This document shows positions 17,266 through 25,443 of a stretch of DNA of 64,000 nt, piece by piece. The DNA comes from Mycobacterium sp. ACS1612. GTDB lineage: Bacteria; Actinomycetota; Actinomycetes; Mycobacteriales; Mycobacteriaceae. The notes under the pieces are model-generated. The model was given only the letters and a program-made list of their open reading frames with translations, was not told the origin of the DNA and ran no database searches. Position numbers and translations under genes: made by a program. Location of the stretch: positions 310,001 through 374,000 of the forward strand of contig NZ_LZHZ01000063.1 of the NCBI RefSeq assembly GCF_001667505.1, read 5' to 3'. Every line of letters starts with the position of its first letter. Position 1 is the first letter of the stretch.

Positions 17266-18312
17266 CTAGAACATCTGCCAGTCCGATGCACCGTCGGGTG
17301 CGTTGTAGATGCCCTTCGAATTCTTGATCACCACCGGATCGCCGCTGCCGAAGTTGTCGTAGAACCACTTCGCGTTCTCCGGGCTGAGGTTGATGCAGCC
17401 GTGGCTGACGTTGCGCTTTCCTTGGTCACTGACCGACCAGGGCGCGCTGTGCACGAACGAGCCACTGTTGTCGATGCGGACCGCATCGGCGACGTTGAGC
17501 TTGTAACCCTCCGGCGAGTTGACCGGCACGCCGTAGGTGGAGGAGTCCATCACGATGGTCGGGAACTTCTCCAGCACGTAATAGGTGCCGTTCTTGGTCT
17601 CGTGCTTGCCGTCCGGCCTGCCCATCGAGACCGGGAACGTCTTCTCCACCTTGCCGTTACGCACGACGGTCATCTGGTGAGCGGTGTCGTCGACGGTGGC
17701 CACCAGTTGCTCGGGCACCGTGAAGCTGGACTTGGTGCCGCTGGCGTCGATGTTGACGACGGTGCCTGCGGGCCAGAAGTCCTGCGGCCGCCAGCGCACC
17801 TGGGTGTCACTGGTCCAGTAGAACCGGCCGGGCACCGGCGGGACCGACGAGATGTGGATCGCCTTCTCGGCCATCGCCCTGTCGGCGATCGGTCGCGCGA
17901 AGTTGATGTAGATCGGTTTGGCGGCGCCGACCTTCGCCCCGTTGGTCGGGTTGAACGTCGGCGGCGCGAAAACCGGGTCGCCGACATACGGCGTCGGATT
18001 CTGGCCTGCCGGCGTGCCCTCCGGAATCGCCATCGGCTGCGCGGCAGGCGGCCCGAACGGGTTCGGCAGCGCGAACGGTGGCGGCGCGGGTGGCGCGGCC
18101 GGATCGGCGGGCGGAACCGCGAGCGGTTCGGCCGGTGGCGGCGGAGCGAACGGATCCGGTGCCGGCACCGGGGCTGCGGCCGGATCGATCGGCGCTGGTG
18201 GCGCCGGAACCTCCGGGTCGGCCAGCGCCGACGGGCTGCCCAACGCCAGTCCACCGACGAGGCCAGCCGCAATCAGAGCGGTGACCAGTCTCCCCCTGAT
18301 CCGCATACGCAT
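17266..18312 (-). CDS. Exported L,D-transpeptidase (Rv0192 homologue)
   Basis: A 348-residue exported YkuD-domain enzyme that forms 3-3 peptidoglycan crosslinks. The signal peptide (residues 1-31) is followed by a long Pro/Ala-rich linker (~32-105), an Ig-like domain (~115-200, IYINFARPIADRAM...VRWRPQDFWPAGTVV) and the catalytic domain. The active-site motif is SHGCINLSPENAKWFYD with nucleophile C306, and the conserved His is in FVHSAPWS. GGAGG 6 nt before ATG 18312 supports the first of two candidate ATGs. The best match in M. tuberculosis is Rv0192 (LdtMt4), also between zmp1 and the MFS gene. Rv0192-type enzymes are less well characterised than LdtMt1/2. Confidence 0.9.
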   Translation of the reverse strand: MRMRIRGRLVTALIAAGLVGGLALGSPSALADPEVPAPPAPIDPAAAPVPAPDPFAPPPPAEPLAVPPADPAAPPAPPPFALPNPFGPPAAQPMAIPEGTPAGQNPTPYVGDPVFAPPTFNPTNGAKVGAAKPIYINFARPIADRAMAEKAIHISSVPPVPGRFYWTSDTQVRWRPQDFWPAGTVVNIDASGTKSSFTVPEQLVATVDDTAHQMTVVRNGKVEKTFPVSMGRPDGKHETKNGTYYVLEKFPTIVMDSSTYGVPVNSPEGYKLNVADAVRIDNSGSFVHSAPWSVSDQGKRNVSHGCINLSPENAKWFYDNFGSGDPVVIKNSKGIYNAPDGASDWQMF

Positions 18313-18455
18313 ACGTCACCTCCAGTCACAAAAACTTCGTCCAGTCTCGCACAACGAAAACACCGGCTACCGCCGCGAGAATGCTGGCCGCACCTGTGCG
18401 AACGCCCAGCCCAAGCCGCTGACCTGCATAGTCCATCGCCACGGGGTGGCGAATG

Positions 18456-19688
18456 TTACTTCCTGCTGATTGCCTGAGGGACGTCGAACAGGGCCCGGGT
18501 GGCGGTGACACCGGTCAACGCGACCACCACCAGGACCGTCGACACCCCGATCATCGGGGCCAGCCCCGCGTGTTCGTAGAGCAGTCCGCCGGAGAGCGAA
18601 CCGGCCATGATGCCTACCTGGAAACCCGCGACGTACAGGCCCGACGCGCCGTCGGGATCGTCCGGTGCGGTGCGCATCGCGGCCGCCTGCAGCATCGGCG
18701 GCAGCGCGGTGGACGCCGCACCCCACGCCACCATCGCCGACCCGCCGACGATCAACGTGACCAACCCGGTCGAGCGGTCGAACGCCAACGACGTCAGCAC
18801 CACGAACGCAGAGGCCAGCACCGCCAGGCAGGCGACCACCGAGGCGTGCGGCCACCGGTCCAACGGGCGGGCCATCGCCGCCATCGCGGCCAGGCCCGCG
18901 ACGCCGAACGCCGCGAGCAGCCAGGCGAGGTTGGCACCGTGCACGCCGACAACGTCGCGGATGATCACGACGATGAACGTGTAGGAGATGAAGTGCGCGG
19001 TCACGCCGATCAGGGTCAGCACCGTCAACGTGACCAGGCGGCTGTTGCGGTGGTGCCGGGCGCGGGGGCCGATCTGTGTGTCGCCGCGGGGCATCACCAT
19101 CGCGGGAAGCACGACCCATGCCGCGACGGTGACGGCCGCGGCGGCCACCGTCACCACGACGACGGCCACCCGCCACCCCCACAGTTCGCTCATCGCCGCG
19201 GTCAGTGGATTACCGACGACGAGCGCGACGCCGGTGCCGACGTAGACCGCGGTGGTGGCCCGCCCCGCGTGGCTGGCAGGCACCAACCGTGCGCCGATCG
19301 GCGCAATCACCGACCACATCAGTCCGTGGGTCAGCGCGCACAGCACCCGACCGGCCGCCAATACCTCGAAATTCGGCGCCAACGCCGAAATCAGTTGCGA
19401 CGCAGTCAAACACAACAACGTCAGCAGCAACGTCGTGCGTCGTGGCCAGCGCGCGGTGAGCCGCACGAGCGGAACGGTGGTCAGCGCGGCGACCAGTGCG
19501 TAACTGGCGAGCAATGTGCCCACCAGCGCCTCGCTGACCCGCAGGTCGGCCGCGATGGTTGGCAACGCGCCGACCGGAACCATCTCGGCCGTCACGTACA
19601 CGAACGCCGCGGCGGCCAGCACGCCGAGTTGCACGGTGACGCGCGGCGTCCACGTGTGAGTGACGACTGGTGTGCAGGTATCGGTCAT
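18456..19688 (-). CDS. MFS exporter, DHA1/chloramphenicol-efflux type (Rv0191 homologue)
   Basis: A 410-residue, 12-helix major facilitator. The motif-A region reads LVRLTARWPRRTTLLLTLL between TM2 and TM3, and the TM5 antiporter motif region is VYVGTGVALVVGNPL. TM1 carries the typical AAFVYVTAEMVPVGALPTIAADL of the AraJ/Cmr group. ATG 19688 (MTDTCTP) is the only sensible start; the frame continues upstream only as antisense of the PPOX gene. It is divergent from that gene with 96 nt between. Rv0191 has been reported as a chloramphenicol or multidrug efflux pump, so small-molecule export is likely but the substrate is unproven. Confidence 0.86.
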   Translation of the reverse strand: MTDTCTPVVTHTWTPRVTVQLGVLAAAAFVYVTAEMVPVGALPTIAADLRVSEALVGTLLASYALVAALTTVPLVRLTARWPRRTTLLLTLLCLTASQLISALAPNFEVLAAGRVLCALTHGLMWSVIAPIGARLVPASHAGRATTAVYVGTGVALVVGNPLTAAMSELWGWRVAVVVVTVAAAAVTVAAWVVLPAMVMPRGDTQIGPRARHHRNSRLVTLTVLTLIGVTAHFISYTFIVVIIRDVVGVHGANLAWLLAAFGVAGLAAMAAMARPLDRWPHASVVACLAVLASAFVVLTSLAFDRSTGLVTLIVGGSAMVAWGAASTALPPMLQAAAMRTAPDDPDGASGLYVAGFQVGIMAGSLSGGLLYEHAGLAPMIGVSTVLVVVALTGVTATRALFDVPQAISRK

Positions 19689-19784
19689 GGCACGAGCAAC
19701 CACCGTAACGACGGAGGATGGATATCGCGCTAGAGCGAGTTGTGAGCTGGTAGCGGATTGCCGCTGAACCGAGAGAGGATTGTG

Positions 19785-20174
19785 ATGGTCGAGATCCCCG
19801 AGGGGTACGAGACGCTGCTGGAACGTCCGCTGTACGGGCACCTGGCCACGACACGGCCCGACGGAAATCCCCAGGTGAACCCCATGTGGTTCGACTGGGA
19901 CGGCGAAGTGCTGCGGTTCACCCACACCTCCAAGCGGCAGAAGTACCGCAACATCGCCGACAACCCGAATGTCGCGATGTCGATCAGTGATCCCGACAAC
20001 CCGTACCGCTACCTGGAGGTGCGCGGTCTGGTGGAGAAGATCGAGCCCGATCCGACCGGCGCGTTCTACATGCACCTCAACGACCGCTACAGCGGGCCCA
20101 GGACGGAGCCTCCTGAGGACAAAGCCGACCGGGTGATCCTCGTGGTGCGGCCGACCGGGTACAGCAAGCAGTGA
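19785..20174 (+). CDS. PPOX-class (F420-dependent) split-barrel oxidoreductase
   Basis: A 129-residue flavin/deazaflavin-binding split-barrel protein. Diagnostic stretches are YGHLATTRPDGNPQVNPMWFDW at the N-terminus, RFTHTSKRQKYRNIADNPNVAMSI for cofactor phosphate contact, and RYLEVRGLVEKIEPDPTGAFYMHLNDRY, matching the TIGR03618-like PPOX-class F420-dependent group. ATG 19785 follows AGAGAGGA at a good distance; a GTG further upstream is unsupported. The stop overlaps the GTG of a decayed downstream gene as GTGA. The substrate is unknown. Confidence 0.85.
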   Translation: MVEIPEGYETLLERPLYGHLATTRPDGNPQVNPMWFDWDGEVLRFTHTSKRQKYRNIADNPNVAMSISDPDNPYRYLEVRGLVEKIEPDPTGAFYMHLNDRYSGPRTEPPEDKADRVILVVRPTGYSKQ

Positions 20175-20401
20175 TCGTCGCGTTCAGCGTCAGCCCGACG
20201 GGTGGCGACGCCAGCGTCGGCGCCGCGGTCGCCGAAGCGATTCGGGTGGTGCGGGCCTCAGGCCTGCCCAATGAGACAAACGCGATGTTCACCAACATCG
20301 GGAGGCCGTGGGCCGCCAAAAACAGATGAAGTGATGGCGGTCGTGAAGCAGGCGGTCGACGCCGTCTTCGACCGGCGCGCATCGAGGACGCGCTGGGCTA
20401 A
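20171..20401 (+). pseudogene. Frameshifted and shortened thiamine-binding (MTH1187/DUF77) family gene
   Basis: From the GTG at 20171 the frame reads VIVAFSVSPTGG...EAIRVVRASGLPNETNAMFTNI, the start of an MTH1187-type protein, then hits TGA after AAKNR. Another frame immediately gives TDEVMAVVKQAVDAVFDR, the expected second helix, and a third frame ends with RIEDALG and TAA at 20399-20401, a plausible family C-terminus. At least one frameshift (about 20295-20325) and loss of the central strand (about 40 residues) are needed to explain this. The GTGA overlap with the PPOX stop shows it was once a coupled gene. Sequencing error could explain one shift but not the missing segment. Confidence 0.7.
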
Positions 20402-20688
20402 GAGCGGACCAGGCGGGCGATGGCCGCCGACGCCTCGGCCAGTTTGGCGTCGGCCTCATCGCCGCCTTCGGCGACGGCCTGCGTGACGCAATGGCCGAGG
20501 TGCTCGTCGAGCAATCCGAGGGCCACCGACTGCAGCGCGCTGTTGACGGCGCTGATCTGGGTGAGCACGTCGATGCAGTACTTGTCCTCTTCGATCATCT
20601 TCGCGATGCCGCGAACCTGACCCTCGATCCGGCGCAGCCGCTTGGCGTAATTTTCTTTCTGCTGCGAATATCCGTGTGCGGCAGTCAT
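20398..20688 (-). CDS. ricR: RicR, copper-sensing CsoR-family repressor
   Basis: This 96-residue CsoR-family protein is nearly identical by eye to Rv0190 (RicR). The Cu(I) ligands are present: C38 (EDKYCIDVLTQI), H63 (LDEHL) and C67 (GHCVTQAV). RicR represses a copper-defence regulon and its own gene, and releases DNA when Cu(I) binds. It starts 1 nt after the DUF305 lipoprotein stop, so both are one operon behind the palindrome at 21291-21305, giving autoregulation. Its 3' end overlaps the decayed gene on the opposite strand by 4 nt. Confidence 0.93.
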   Translation of the reverse strand: MTAAHGYSQQKENYAKRLRRIEGQVRGIAKMIEEDKYCIDVLTQISAVNSALQSVALGLLDEHLGHCVTQAVAEGGDEADAKLAEASAAIARLVRS

Positions 20689-20689
20689 T

Positions 20690-21280
20690 TCAGCCTCCCA
20701 GCATCTGCTTCATCTGGCCGATCTCGGCTTCTTGGGCGGCGACGATCTTGCCGGCCAGGTTCTTGGCGTCGACGTTGTCGCCGTTCGCGATCTCGGCCTT
20801 GGCCATTTCGATGGCGCCCTGGTGGTGGCTGATCATCGAGTCCAGCCACAGTTTGTCGAATTCCGCTCCGTTCAGCGACCGCAACTTCGTCATGGTCGCG
20901 TCATCGACCATGCCCTGCATGGCGGTGCTGTGCCCGCCGTGGCCTGAGTTCGTGTCGGGATTCTCGTTCCACTGCACCAGCAGCACCTTCATCACCTCGA
21001 TCTCGGGTTGCTGTGCGGCGGAGATCTGCTTGGCGAGGTCGACCAGTTGCGGGTTCGTCGAGCGGCCGGGCACCAGTGCCGACAGGTCGACGGCCTGTTG
21101 GTGGTGCGGAATCATGTTGGTGGCGAACGCGACGTCGTCGGCGTTGTAGCCCGCCGGCTGCCCGGTGATCACCGGCTCGTCGGTCTTCGAATGATCGGTG
21201 TGGTCCGCCGTCGAGTCGCTGCACGACGACAGGACCAGCGCGGCGGCCAGCGCGACCAGCAGACGGGTCATCAACGTCAT
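20690..21280 (-). CDS. DUF305 lipoprotein, probable copper-responsive exported protein
   Basis: A 196-residue protein with a lipobox near residue 20 (LVLSSCSD), then a His-rich linker and two DUF305 (ferritin-like helical) repeats marked by ATNMIPHHQQAVDLS and DSMISHHQGAIEMA. The linker between them includes SGHGGHSTAMQGM, adding possible metal ligands. DUF305 proteins are often found in copper-stress loci. Here the gene heads the ricR operon, so copper binding or buffering at the cell surface is the best inference. ATG 21280 has no Shine-Dalgarno, but TACCCT (21292-21287 on this strand) lies 6 nt before it, which suggests leaderless translation. A second ATG is three codons downstream. Confidence 0.82.
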   Translation of the reverse strand: MTLMTRLLVALAAALVLSSCSDSTADHTDHSKTDEPVITGQPAGYNADDVAFATNMIPHHQQAVDLSALVPGRSTNPQLVDLAKQISAAQQPEIEVMKVLLVQWNENPDTNSGHGGHSTAMQGMVDDATMTKLRSLNGAEFDKLWLDSMISHHQGAIEMAKAEIANGDNVDAKNLAGKIVAAQEAEIGQMKQMLGG

Positions 21281-21290
21281 ACGCCAAGGG

Positions 21291-21305
21291 TACCCCGTGG
21301 GGGTA
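21291..21305. promoter_or_regulatory. RicR/CsoR-type operator
   Basis: TACCCC-GTG-GGGGTA is a perfect 6+6 palindrome around a 3-nt centre. It overlaps the upstream edge of the DUF305 -10 element (TACCCT on the minus strand) and lies 49 nt before the ilvD start. A G/C-rich TACCC...GGGTA dyad is the known RicR/CsoR operator style. Confidence 0.82.
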
Positions 21306-21353
21306 TCGATAACTGGTTTGGCCTCTCGAAACGCCGACGGCATACTGAAACCC

Positions 21354-23054
21354 ATGCCCTCGAACTCTCCTGACATCAAGCCCCGCAGTCGTGACGTCAC
21401 CGACGGTCTGGAGAAGACCGCAGCCCGCGGGATGCTGCGAGCGGTGGGCATGGGTGACGAGGACTTCGCCAAGCCGCAGATCGGTGTCGGGTCGTCGTGG
21501 AACGAGATCACGCCGTGCAACCTGTCGCTGGACCGGCTGGCCAAGGCCGTCAAGGACGGCGTGCACGCGGCGGGTGGTTATCCGCTGGAGTTCGGCACCA
21601 TCTCGGTGTCCGACGGCATCTCGATGGGCCACGAAGGCATGCACTTCTCGCTGGTGTCCCGCGAGGTGATAGCCGACAGCGTCGAGACCGTCATGCAGGC
21701 CGAGCGGCTGGACGGGTCGGTGCTGCTGGCCGGCTGCGACAAGTCGCTGCCGGGCATGCTGATGGCCGCCGCCCGACTGGACCTGGCGTCGGTGTTCCTC
21801 TACGCAGGGTCGATCCTGCCCGGCATCGCCAAGCTATCCGACGGCACCGAGAAGGAAGTGACGATCATCGACGCGTTCGAGGCCGTCGGCGCGTGCGCGC
21901 GCGGGCTGATGTCGCGTGAGGACGTCGACGCGATCGAACGCGCCATCTGCCCCGGCGAGGGCGCGTGCGGCGGCATGTACACCGCCAACACCATGGCGTC
22001 CGCGGCGGAGGCGCTGGGCATGTCGTTGCCCGGGTCGGCCGCCCCGCCCGCCACCGACCGCAGGCGCGACGGCTTCGCGCGGCAGTCCGGTCAGGCCGTC
22101 GTCGAACTGCTGCGCCGCGGCATCACCGCGCGCGACATCCTGACCAAGGAGGCGTTCGAGAACGCCATCGCCGTGGTGATGGCGTTCGGCGGCTCGACCA
22201 ACGCGGTGCTGCACCTGCTTGCCATCGCGCATGAGGCGAACGTGAAGCTGACGCTGGAGGACTTCACCCGCGTCGGCAACAAGGTGCCGCACCTGGCCGA
22301 CGTGAAACCCTTTGGCAGCCACGTGATGACGGACGTCGACCGGATCGGCGGAGTGCCCGTCGTGATGAAGGCGTTGCTGGATGCCGGTCTACTGCACGGT
22401 GATTGCCTGACGGTGACCGGCCAGACCATGGCGCAGAACTTGGCGCACATCGCCCCGCCCGATCCCGACGGCAAGGTGCTGCGGGCGCTGTCCGAGCCGA
22501 TCCATCCGACCGGCGGCATCACGATCCTGCACGGTTCGCTGGCGCCGGAGGGCGCGGTGGTGAAGTCGGCGGGCTTCGACTCCGACGTGTTCGAGGGCAC
22601 CGCAAGGGTTTTCGAGCGGGAGCGGGCAGCGCTCGATGCGCTCGAGGACGGCACCATCACCGCGGGTGACGTCGTGGTGATCCGCTACGAGGGCCCCAAG
22701 GGCGGGCCGGGCATGCGCGAGATGCTCGCGATCACGGGCGCGATCAAGGGGGCAGGTCTCGGCAAGGACGTGCTGCTGATGACCGACGGCCGGTTCTCCG
22801 GCGGCACCACGGGCCTGTGCGTGGGACATATCGCACCGGAGGCCGTCGACGGCGGGCCGATCGCGTTCCTGAACGACGGCGACCGGATCCGCCTCGACGT
22901 GGCGAAGGGCACGCTCGATGTGCTCGTCGACCCGGCCGAATTCGAGGCCCGCAAGGCGGGTTTCGAACCGCTGCCTCCGCGCTACACGACCGGCGTGCTG
23001 GCGAAATACACCAAACTCGTGGGCTCGGCGGCGGGCGGCGCCGTCTGCGGTTAG
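21354..23054 (+). CDS. ilvD: Dihydroxy-acid dehydratase
   Basis: This 566-residue Fe-S dehydratase converts 2,3-dihydroxy-isovalerate and -methylvalerate to the 2-oxo acids in valine/isoleucine synthesis. IlvD/Edd signatures are present: TPCNLSLDRLA, LLAGCDKSLPGMLMAAARLD and GEGACGGMYTANTMASAAEALGMSLPGS supply the cluster cysteines. The C-terminal part has TDGRFSGGTTGLCVGHIAPEA. Full length and collinear with Rv0189c. ATG 21354 gives MPSNSPDIKPRSRDVTDG, a normal IlvD N-terminus; the upstream extension is spurious. The gene is divergent from the copper operon and shares its intergenic region, so RicR could conceivably influence it. Confidence 0.95.
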   Translation: MPSNSPDIKPRSRDVTDGLEKTAARGMLRAVGMGDEDFAKPQIGVGSSWNEITPCNLSLDRLAKAVKDGVHAAGGYPLEFGTISVSDGISMGHEGMHFSLVSREVIADSVETVMQAERLDGSVLLAGCDKSLPGMLMAAARLDLASVFLYAGSILPGIAKLSDGTEKEVTIIDAFEAVGACARGLMSREDVDAIERAICPGEGACGGMYTANTMASAAEALGMSLPGSAAPPATDRRRDGFARQSGQAVVELLRRGITARDILTKEAFENAIAVVMAFGGSTNAVLHLLAIAHEANVKLTLEDFTRVGNKVPHLADVKPFGSHVMTDVDRIGGVPVVMKALLDAGLLHGDCLTVTGQTMAQNLAHIAPPDPDGKVLRALSEPIHPTGGITILHGSLAPEGAVVKSAGFDSDVFEGTARVFERERAALDALEDGTITAGDVVVIRYEGPKGGPGMREMLAITGAIKGAGLGKDVLLMTDGRFSGGTTGLCVGHIAPEAVDGGPIAFLNDGDRIRLDVAKGTLDVLVDPAEFEARKAGFEPLPPRYTTGVLAKYTKLVGSAAGGAVCG

Positions 23055-23091
23055 TGCACCGCCTTCGCCACCGAACTCGGTGACCTGGTCG

Positions 23092-23460
23092 TTAGCGGGC
23101 CATCCTGGCGATCCGCTCCAGCGCGATCATGCAGACCGGCAGATACGCCGTCGCCCACCACGGCGCGCCGAACCGCACCCGGCATCCGCCGTCGGCCGGT
23201 TCGACGGCATGCCAGGTGGCGGGTATGCCCGCGACCTCCCATCGCCAGCACCGGCCCGCGTCGAATTCGACGACCGTGAATGGCAGCCAGACGCCGACGG
23301 GCGTCCAGATCCGCCCCCGCGAGTGCAGGCCCAGTGGGCCGGCGCCGTCCAGTTCGGCGCGCGACACCGTCGGCCCCCACTGCGGCCACGCGTCCAGGTC
23401 GACCAGGATGTGCCACACCGTTTCGGGGGACGCATGAACAAGTCGCGACACGGTCGGCAT
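23092..23460 (-). CDS. SRPBCC (START-like) family protein
   Basis: A 122-residue single-domain SRPBCC protein, probably a hydrophobic-ligand binder. It starts with the classical MPTVSRLVHASPETVWHILVDLDAWPQWGPTVSRAEL, followed by GLHSRGRIWTPVGVWLPFTVVEFDAGRCWRWEVAGIPATWHAVEP (the long beta-meander) and a C-terminal helix. Ligand and reaction are unknown. It lies 37 nt downstream of the methyltransferase gene on the same strand and converges with ilvD (37 nt apart). Confidence 0.75.
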   Translation of the reverse strand: MPTVSRLVHASPETVWHILVDLDAWPQWGPTVSRAELDGAGPLGLHSRGRIWTPVGVWLPFTVVEFDAGRCWRWEVAGIPATWHAVEPADGGCRVRFGAPWWATAYLPVCMIALERIARMAR

Positions 23461-23497
23461 GCCATCCGCATGCCCGCTCGGCCCGCCGCTAAACGGC

Positions 23498-24181
23498 CTA
23501 CTTGATCACAGCGACGGCGAAGCCGTCCCACCCCTTGGTGCCGACGGTCTGGATGGCCGCCGCGTCGAGTCGAGGGTGTGCGCCGATCAGGTCGAGCATG
23601 TCTCGCACGGCGCGGGCCTGCATGTCGTCGGGTGCCGGGTCGAGGACGCGTCCGAAGCGAGCGATGTTGTCCACCACGATGATTGAGCCCGGCTTGCCGA
23701 GCTTGATCGCCCACTCGACGTAGCCGACATTGTTCTCCTTGTCGGCGTCGATGAAGATCAGGTCGAAGGTCTCGCCGCGGTCGGCCAGCGTCGGCAGCGT
23801 GTCCAGCGCCGCGCCGACGATCACCTCCACCCGGTCGCCGACCTGGGCGTGCGCCAAGTTCTTTCGCGCCACCTCGGCGTGCTTGGATTCGAACTCGAGG
23901 GTGACGACGTGGCCGCCGGCGCCGACGGCGCGGGCCAGTTGGATCGTGCTGTAGCCGGCCAGCGTGCCGATCTCGAGCACACGGTTGGCCCGCATCGCGG
24001 TTGCGAGCAGGAACAGCAGCTTGCCGTGTTGGGCGGACACCTCGATGGCAGGCATGCCCGCGGCGTCACCGGCTTCGCGCGCCGCTCGCAGCGCGTCGTC
24101 CTCGGTACGCAACACGCGGTTGAACAGTTCGTCGAGCGCCTTGGGATCCGGCTCAGCCACCTGACAAACGCTACCGGACAC
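23498..24181 (-). CDS. Class I SAM-dependent O-methyltransferase (Rv0187 homologue)
   Basis: A ~227-residue member of the caffeoyl-CoA/catechol O-methyltransferase family (Methyltransf_3). SAM-binding motif I is VLEIGTLAGYSTIQLARAV, the acidic end of strand 2 is VVTLEFESKHAEVA, and the metal site is around FDLIFIDADKENNVGYVEWAIKL and VVDNIARFG. It ends in KGWDGFAVAVI, matching Rv0187, described as a divalent-cation-dependent O-methyltransferase. The GTG at 24181 overlaps the upstream gene by 11 nt with a purine run immediately before it. A GTG at 24160 is an alternative 7 codons in. The substrate is unknown. Confidence 0.88.
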   Translation of the reverse strand: MSGSVCQVAEPDPKALDELFNRVLRTEDDALRAAREAGDAAGMPAIEVSAQHGKLLFLLATAMRANRVLEIGTLAGYSTIQLARAVGAGGHVVTLEFESKHAEVARKNLAHAQVGDRVEVIVGAALDTLPTLADRGETFDLIFIDADKENNVGYVEWAIKLGKPGSIIVVDNIARFGRVLDPAPDDMQARAVRDMLDLIGAHPRLDAAAIQTVGTKGWDGFAVAVIK

Positions 24182-24647
24182 CCTCTTTGGCGTAGACCAC
24201 GCGGAGGATGTGCGCGGCTTCGGCCCCCATCACCGCCGCGGCGAGGTCGCAGAACGTCGCGACGAATTCCGGTCCGTGCGGCGGCTCCGCGTCACAGAGG
24301 TGGTGCGCGATCTCGTGCAGCACGACGAGTTCGCGCAGCGCCCACGTCGAGCGCCGATCGGGCACCGCAATGGTGGCGCCGTCGTCGGAGCGCTCGTAGT
24401 GGGCCGCGGTGGCGCCGCGGCGGGCCCGCACGGTCAGCGGCCGCTGCACGCCCATGTGCGTCAGCACCTCGTCAACGTAGCGCTGGACCGCAGCCACCGA
24501 CGCGAACCGCCCTTCGGGAGGCAGCGTCAACTGGGTGCCGAAAAATTCGACGACGCGATTGCCGCGCTCGGCCGCCCGATCGAACAGCGTCCGGACGAAT
24601 TCCTCAGCGGCATAGACCTTCGCCCGCTGGGTGTCGCGTGGCGTCAC
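24171..24647 (-). CDS. Putative zinc metallohydrolase (TIGR04338-like, Rv0185 homologue)
   Basis: A 158-residue protein with LVVLHEIAHHLCDAEPPHGPEFVATF, an HEXXH zinc motif followed by an upstream-helix His and Glu, as in small zincin-like proteins. The N-terminal half (RDTQRAKVYAAEEFVRTLFDRA) is helical. It is translationally coupled to the DUF2786 gene by ATGA, as the Rv0184-Rv0185 pair is in M. tuberculosis. Proteolytic activity is inferred from the motif only. No signal peptide is seen, so it acts in the cytoplasm. Confidence 0.8.
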   Translation of the reverse strand: MTPRDTQRAKVYAAEEFVRTLFDRAAERGNRVVEFFGTQLTLPPEGRFASVAAVQRYVDEVLTHMGVQRPLTVRARRGATAAHYERSDDGATIAVPDRRSTWALRELVVLHEIAHHLCDAEPPHGPEFVATFCDLAAAVMGAEAAHILRVVYAKEGVR

Positions 24648-25393
24648 TTCTCCAATGCGGACCGTGCCCCGGCCAATTCCGGGCTGCCACCGAGGCGCGC
24701 CCTGCGGCCCGCCCGGTCACCCGCGCGCCGGGCGGCCGACGAGTAGCCAGCCGTGGCGCTGGACACCCGCCAGGTGCCGCGCGCCTGGGAGGTCTCCTTG
24801 TAGAAGTCACGCAGCTCGATGTCTTTGTTGCGCAACGCGATTGCAGTGCCAGGCTGGCTGCCGCGGCCGTTGGTGGCTTCACGCTGGGCCTGTTCACGCG
24901 CGTCCACCAGACGCTGGCCGATGCGGGCGCCGAACGCCAGTTGGAAGTTGATCCGCGCGGTGATCGTCGGGGTCGGCCGGTGCGCCCCCGACGAGATGTA
25001 GGCCTCAGAAGCCCGCACCATCTGCATGACCAGGCTGGCGTACAGCGCATGGCTGGCGTCGATGTCCTCGGCGAAGCCGTAGGCGTAGACGAACGTGGAG
25101 TTCGACGCCACATCGCATTTCACGTCGTTGGCATGCGCGATCACCGTGAACAACTGCACATAGGTGCGCAGCCCGCGCGTGCCGGCATTGCCGATGGTGA
25201 TGGTGCGCTGCACCGGGGCCTGCGCCTTGGTGCGCTGATCGGAGTGCGCGCGGGCGACTGCCAAATCGATGGACGTCGCCGTGGCGAGCCGTTGCGCGGC
25301 GGCCATGAACGCGTCGGCCTCGTGCTGGTTGTCGGTCCCCTCGGCCTGGCGGAGCAGCGCGGCGATCCGCGCCAGCATCTTGTCGTCAGTCAT
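24644..25393 (-). CDS. DUF2786 protein (Rv0184 homologue)
   Basis: A 249-residue soluble protein. DUF2786 is at the N-terminus (MLARIAALLRQAEGTDNQHEADAFMAAAQRLATATSIDLAVA). It is followed by a basic domain with FTVIAHANDVKCDVASNSTFVYAYGFAEDIDASHALYASLV, and the last ~50 residues are Arg/Ala/Ser-rich and probably disordered. The DUF2786-metallohydrolase pair is conserved in mycobacteria, and some related phage and plasmid proteins link this fold to DNA metabolism. I do not assign a function. Confidence 0.8.
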   Translation of the reverse strand: MTDDKMLARIAALLRQAEGTDNQHEADAFMAAAQRLATATSIDLAVARAHSDQRTKAQAPVQRTITIGNAGTRGLRTYVQLFTVIAHANDVKCDVASNSTFVYAYGFAEDIDASHALYASLVMQMVRASEAYISSGAHRPTPTITARINFQLAFGARIGQRLVDAREQAQREATNGRGSQPGTAIALRNKDIELRDFYKETSQARGTWRVSSATAGYSSAARRAGDRAGRRARLGGSPELAGARSALEK

Positions 25394-25443
25394 GCGCGAT
25401 CCGTTCCACTTCTCGCTCGCAAGTCATAACCGTCAGGCTATTT

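Noticed and set aside
19725..19738. CGCT-AG-AGCG dyad between the MFS and PPOX genes
   Set aside because: Short 4-bp arms in GC-rich DNA, expected by chance, and no regulator gene nearby to match.
22389..22829. Antisense frames within ilvD
   Set aside because: Composition follows the ilvD codon pattern; no start signals or domains.
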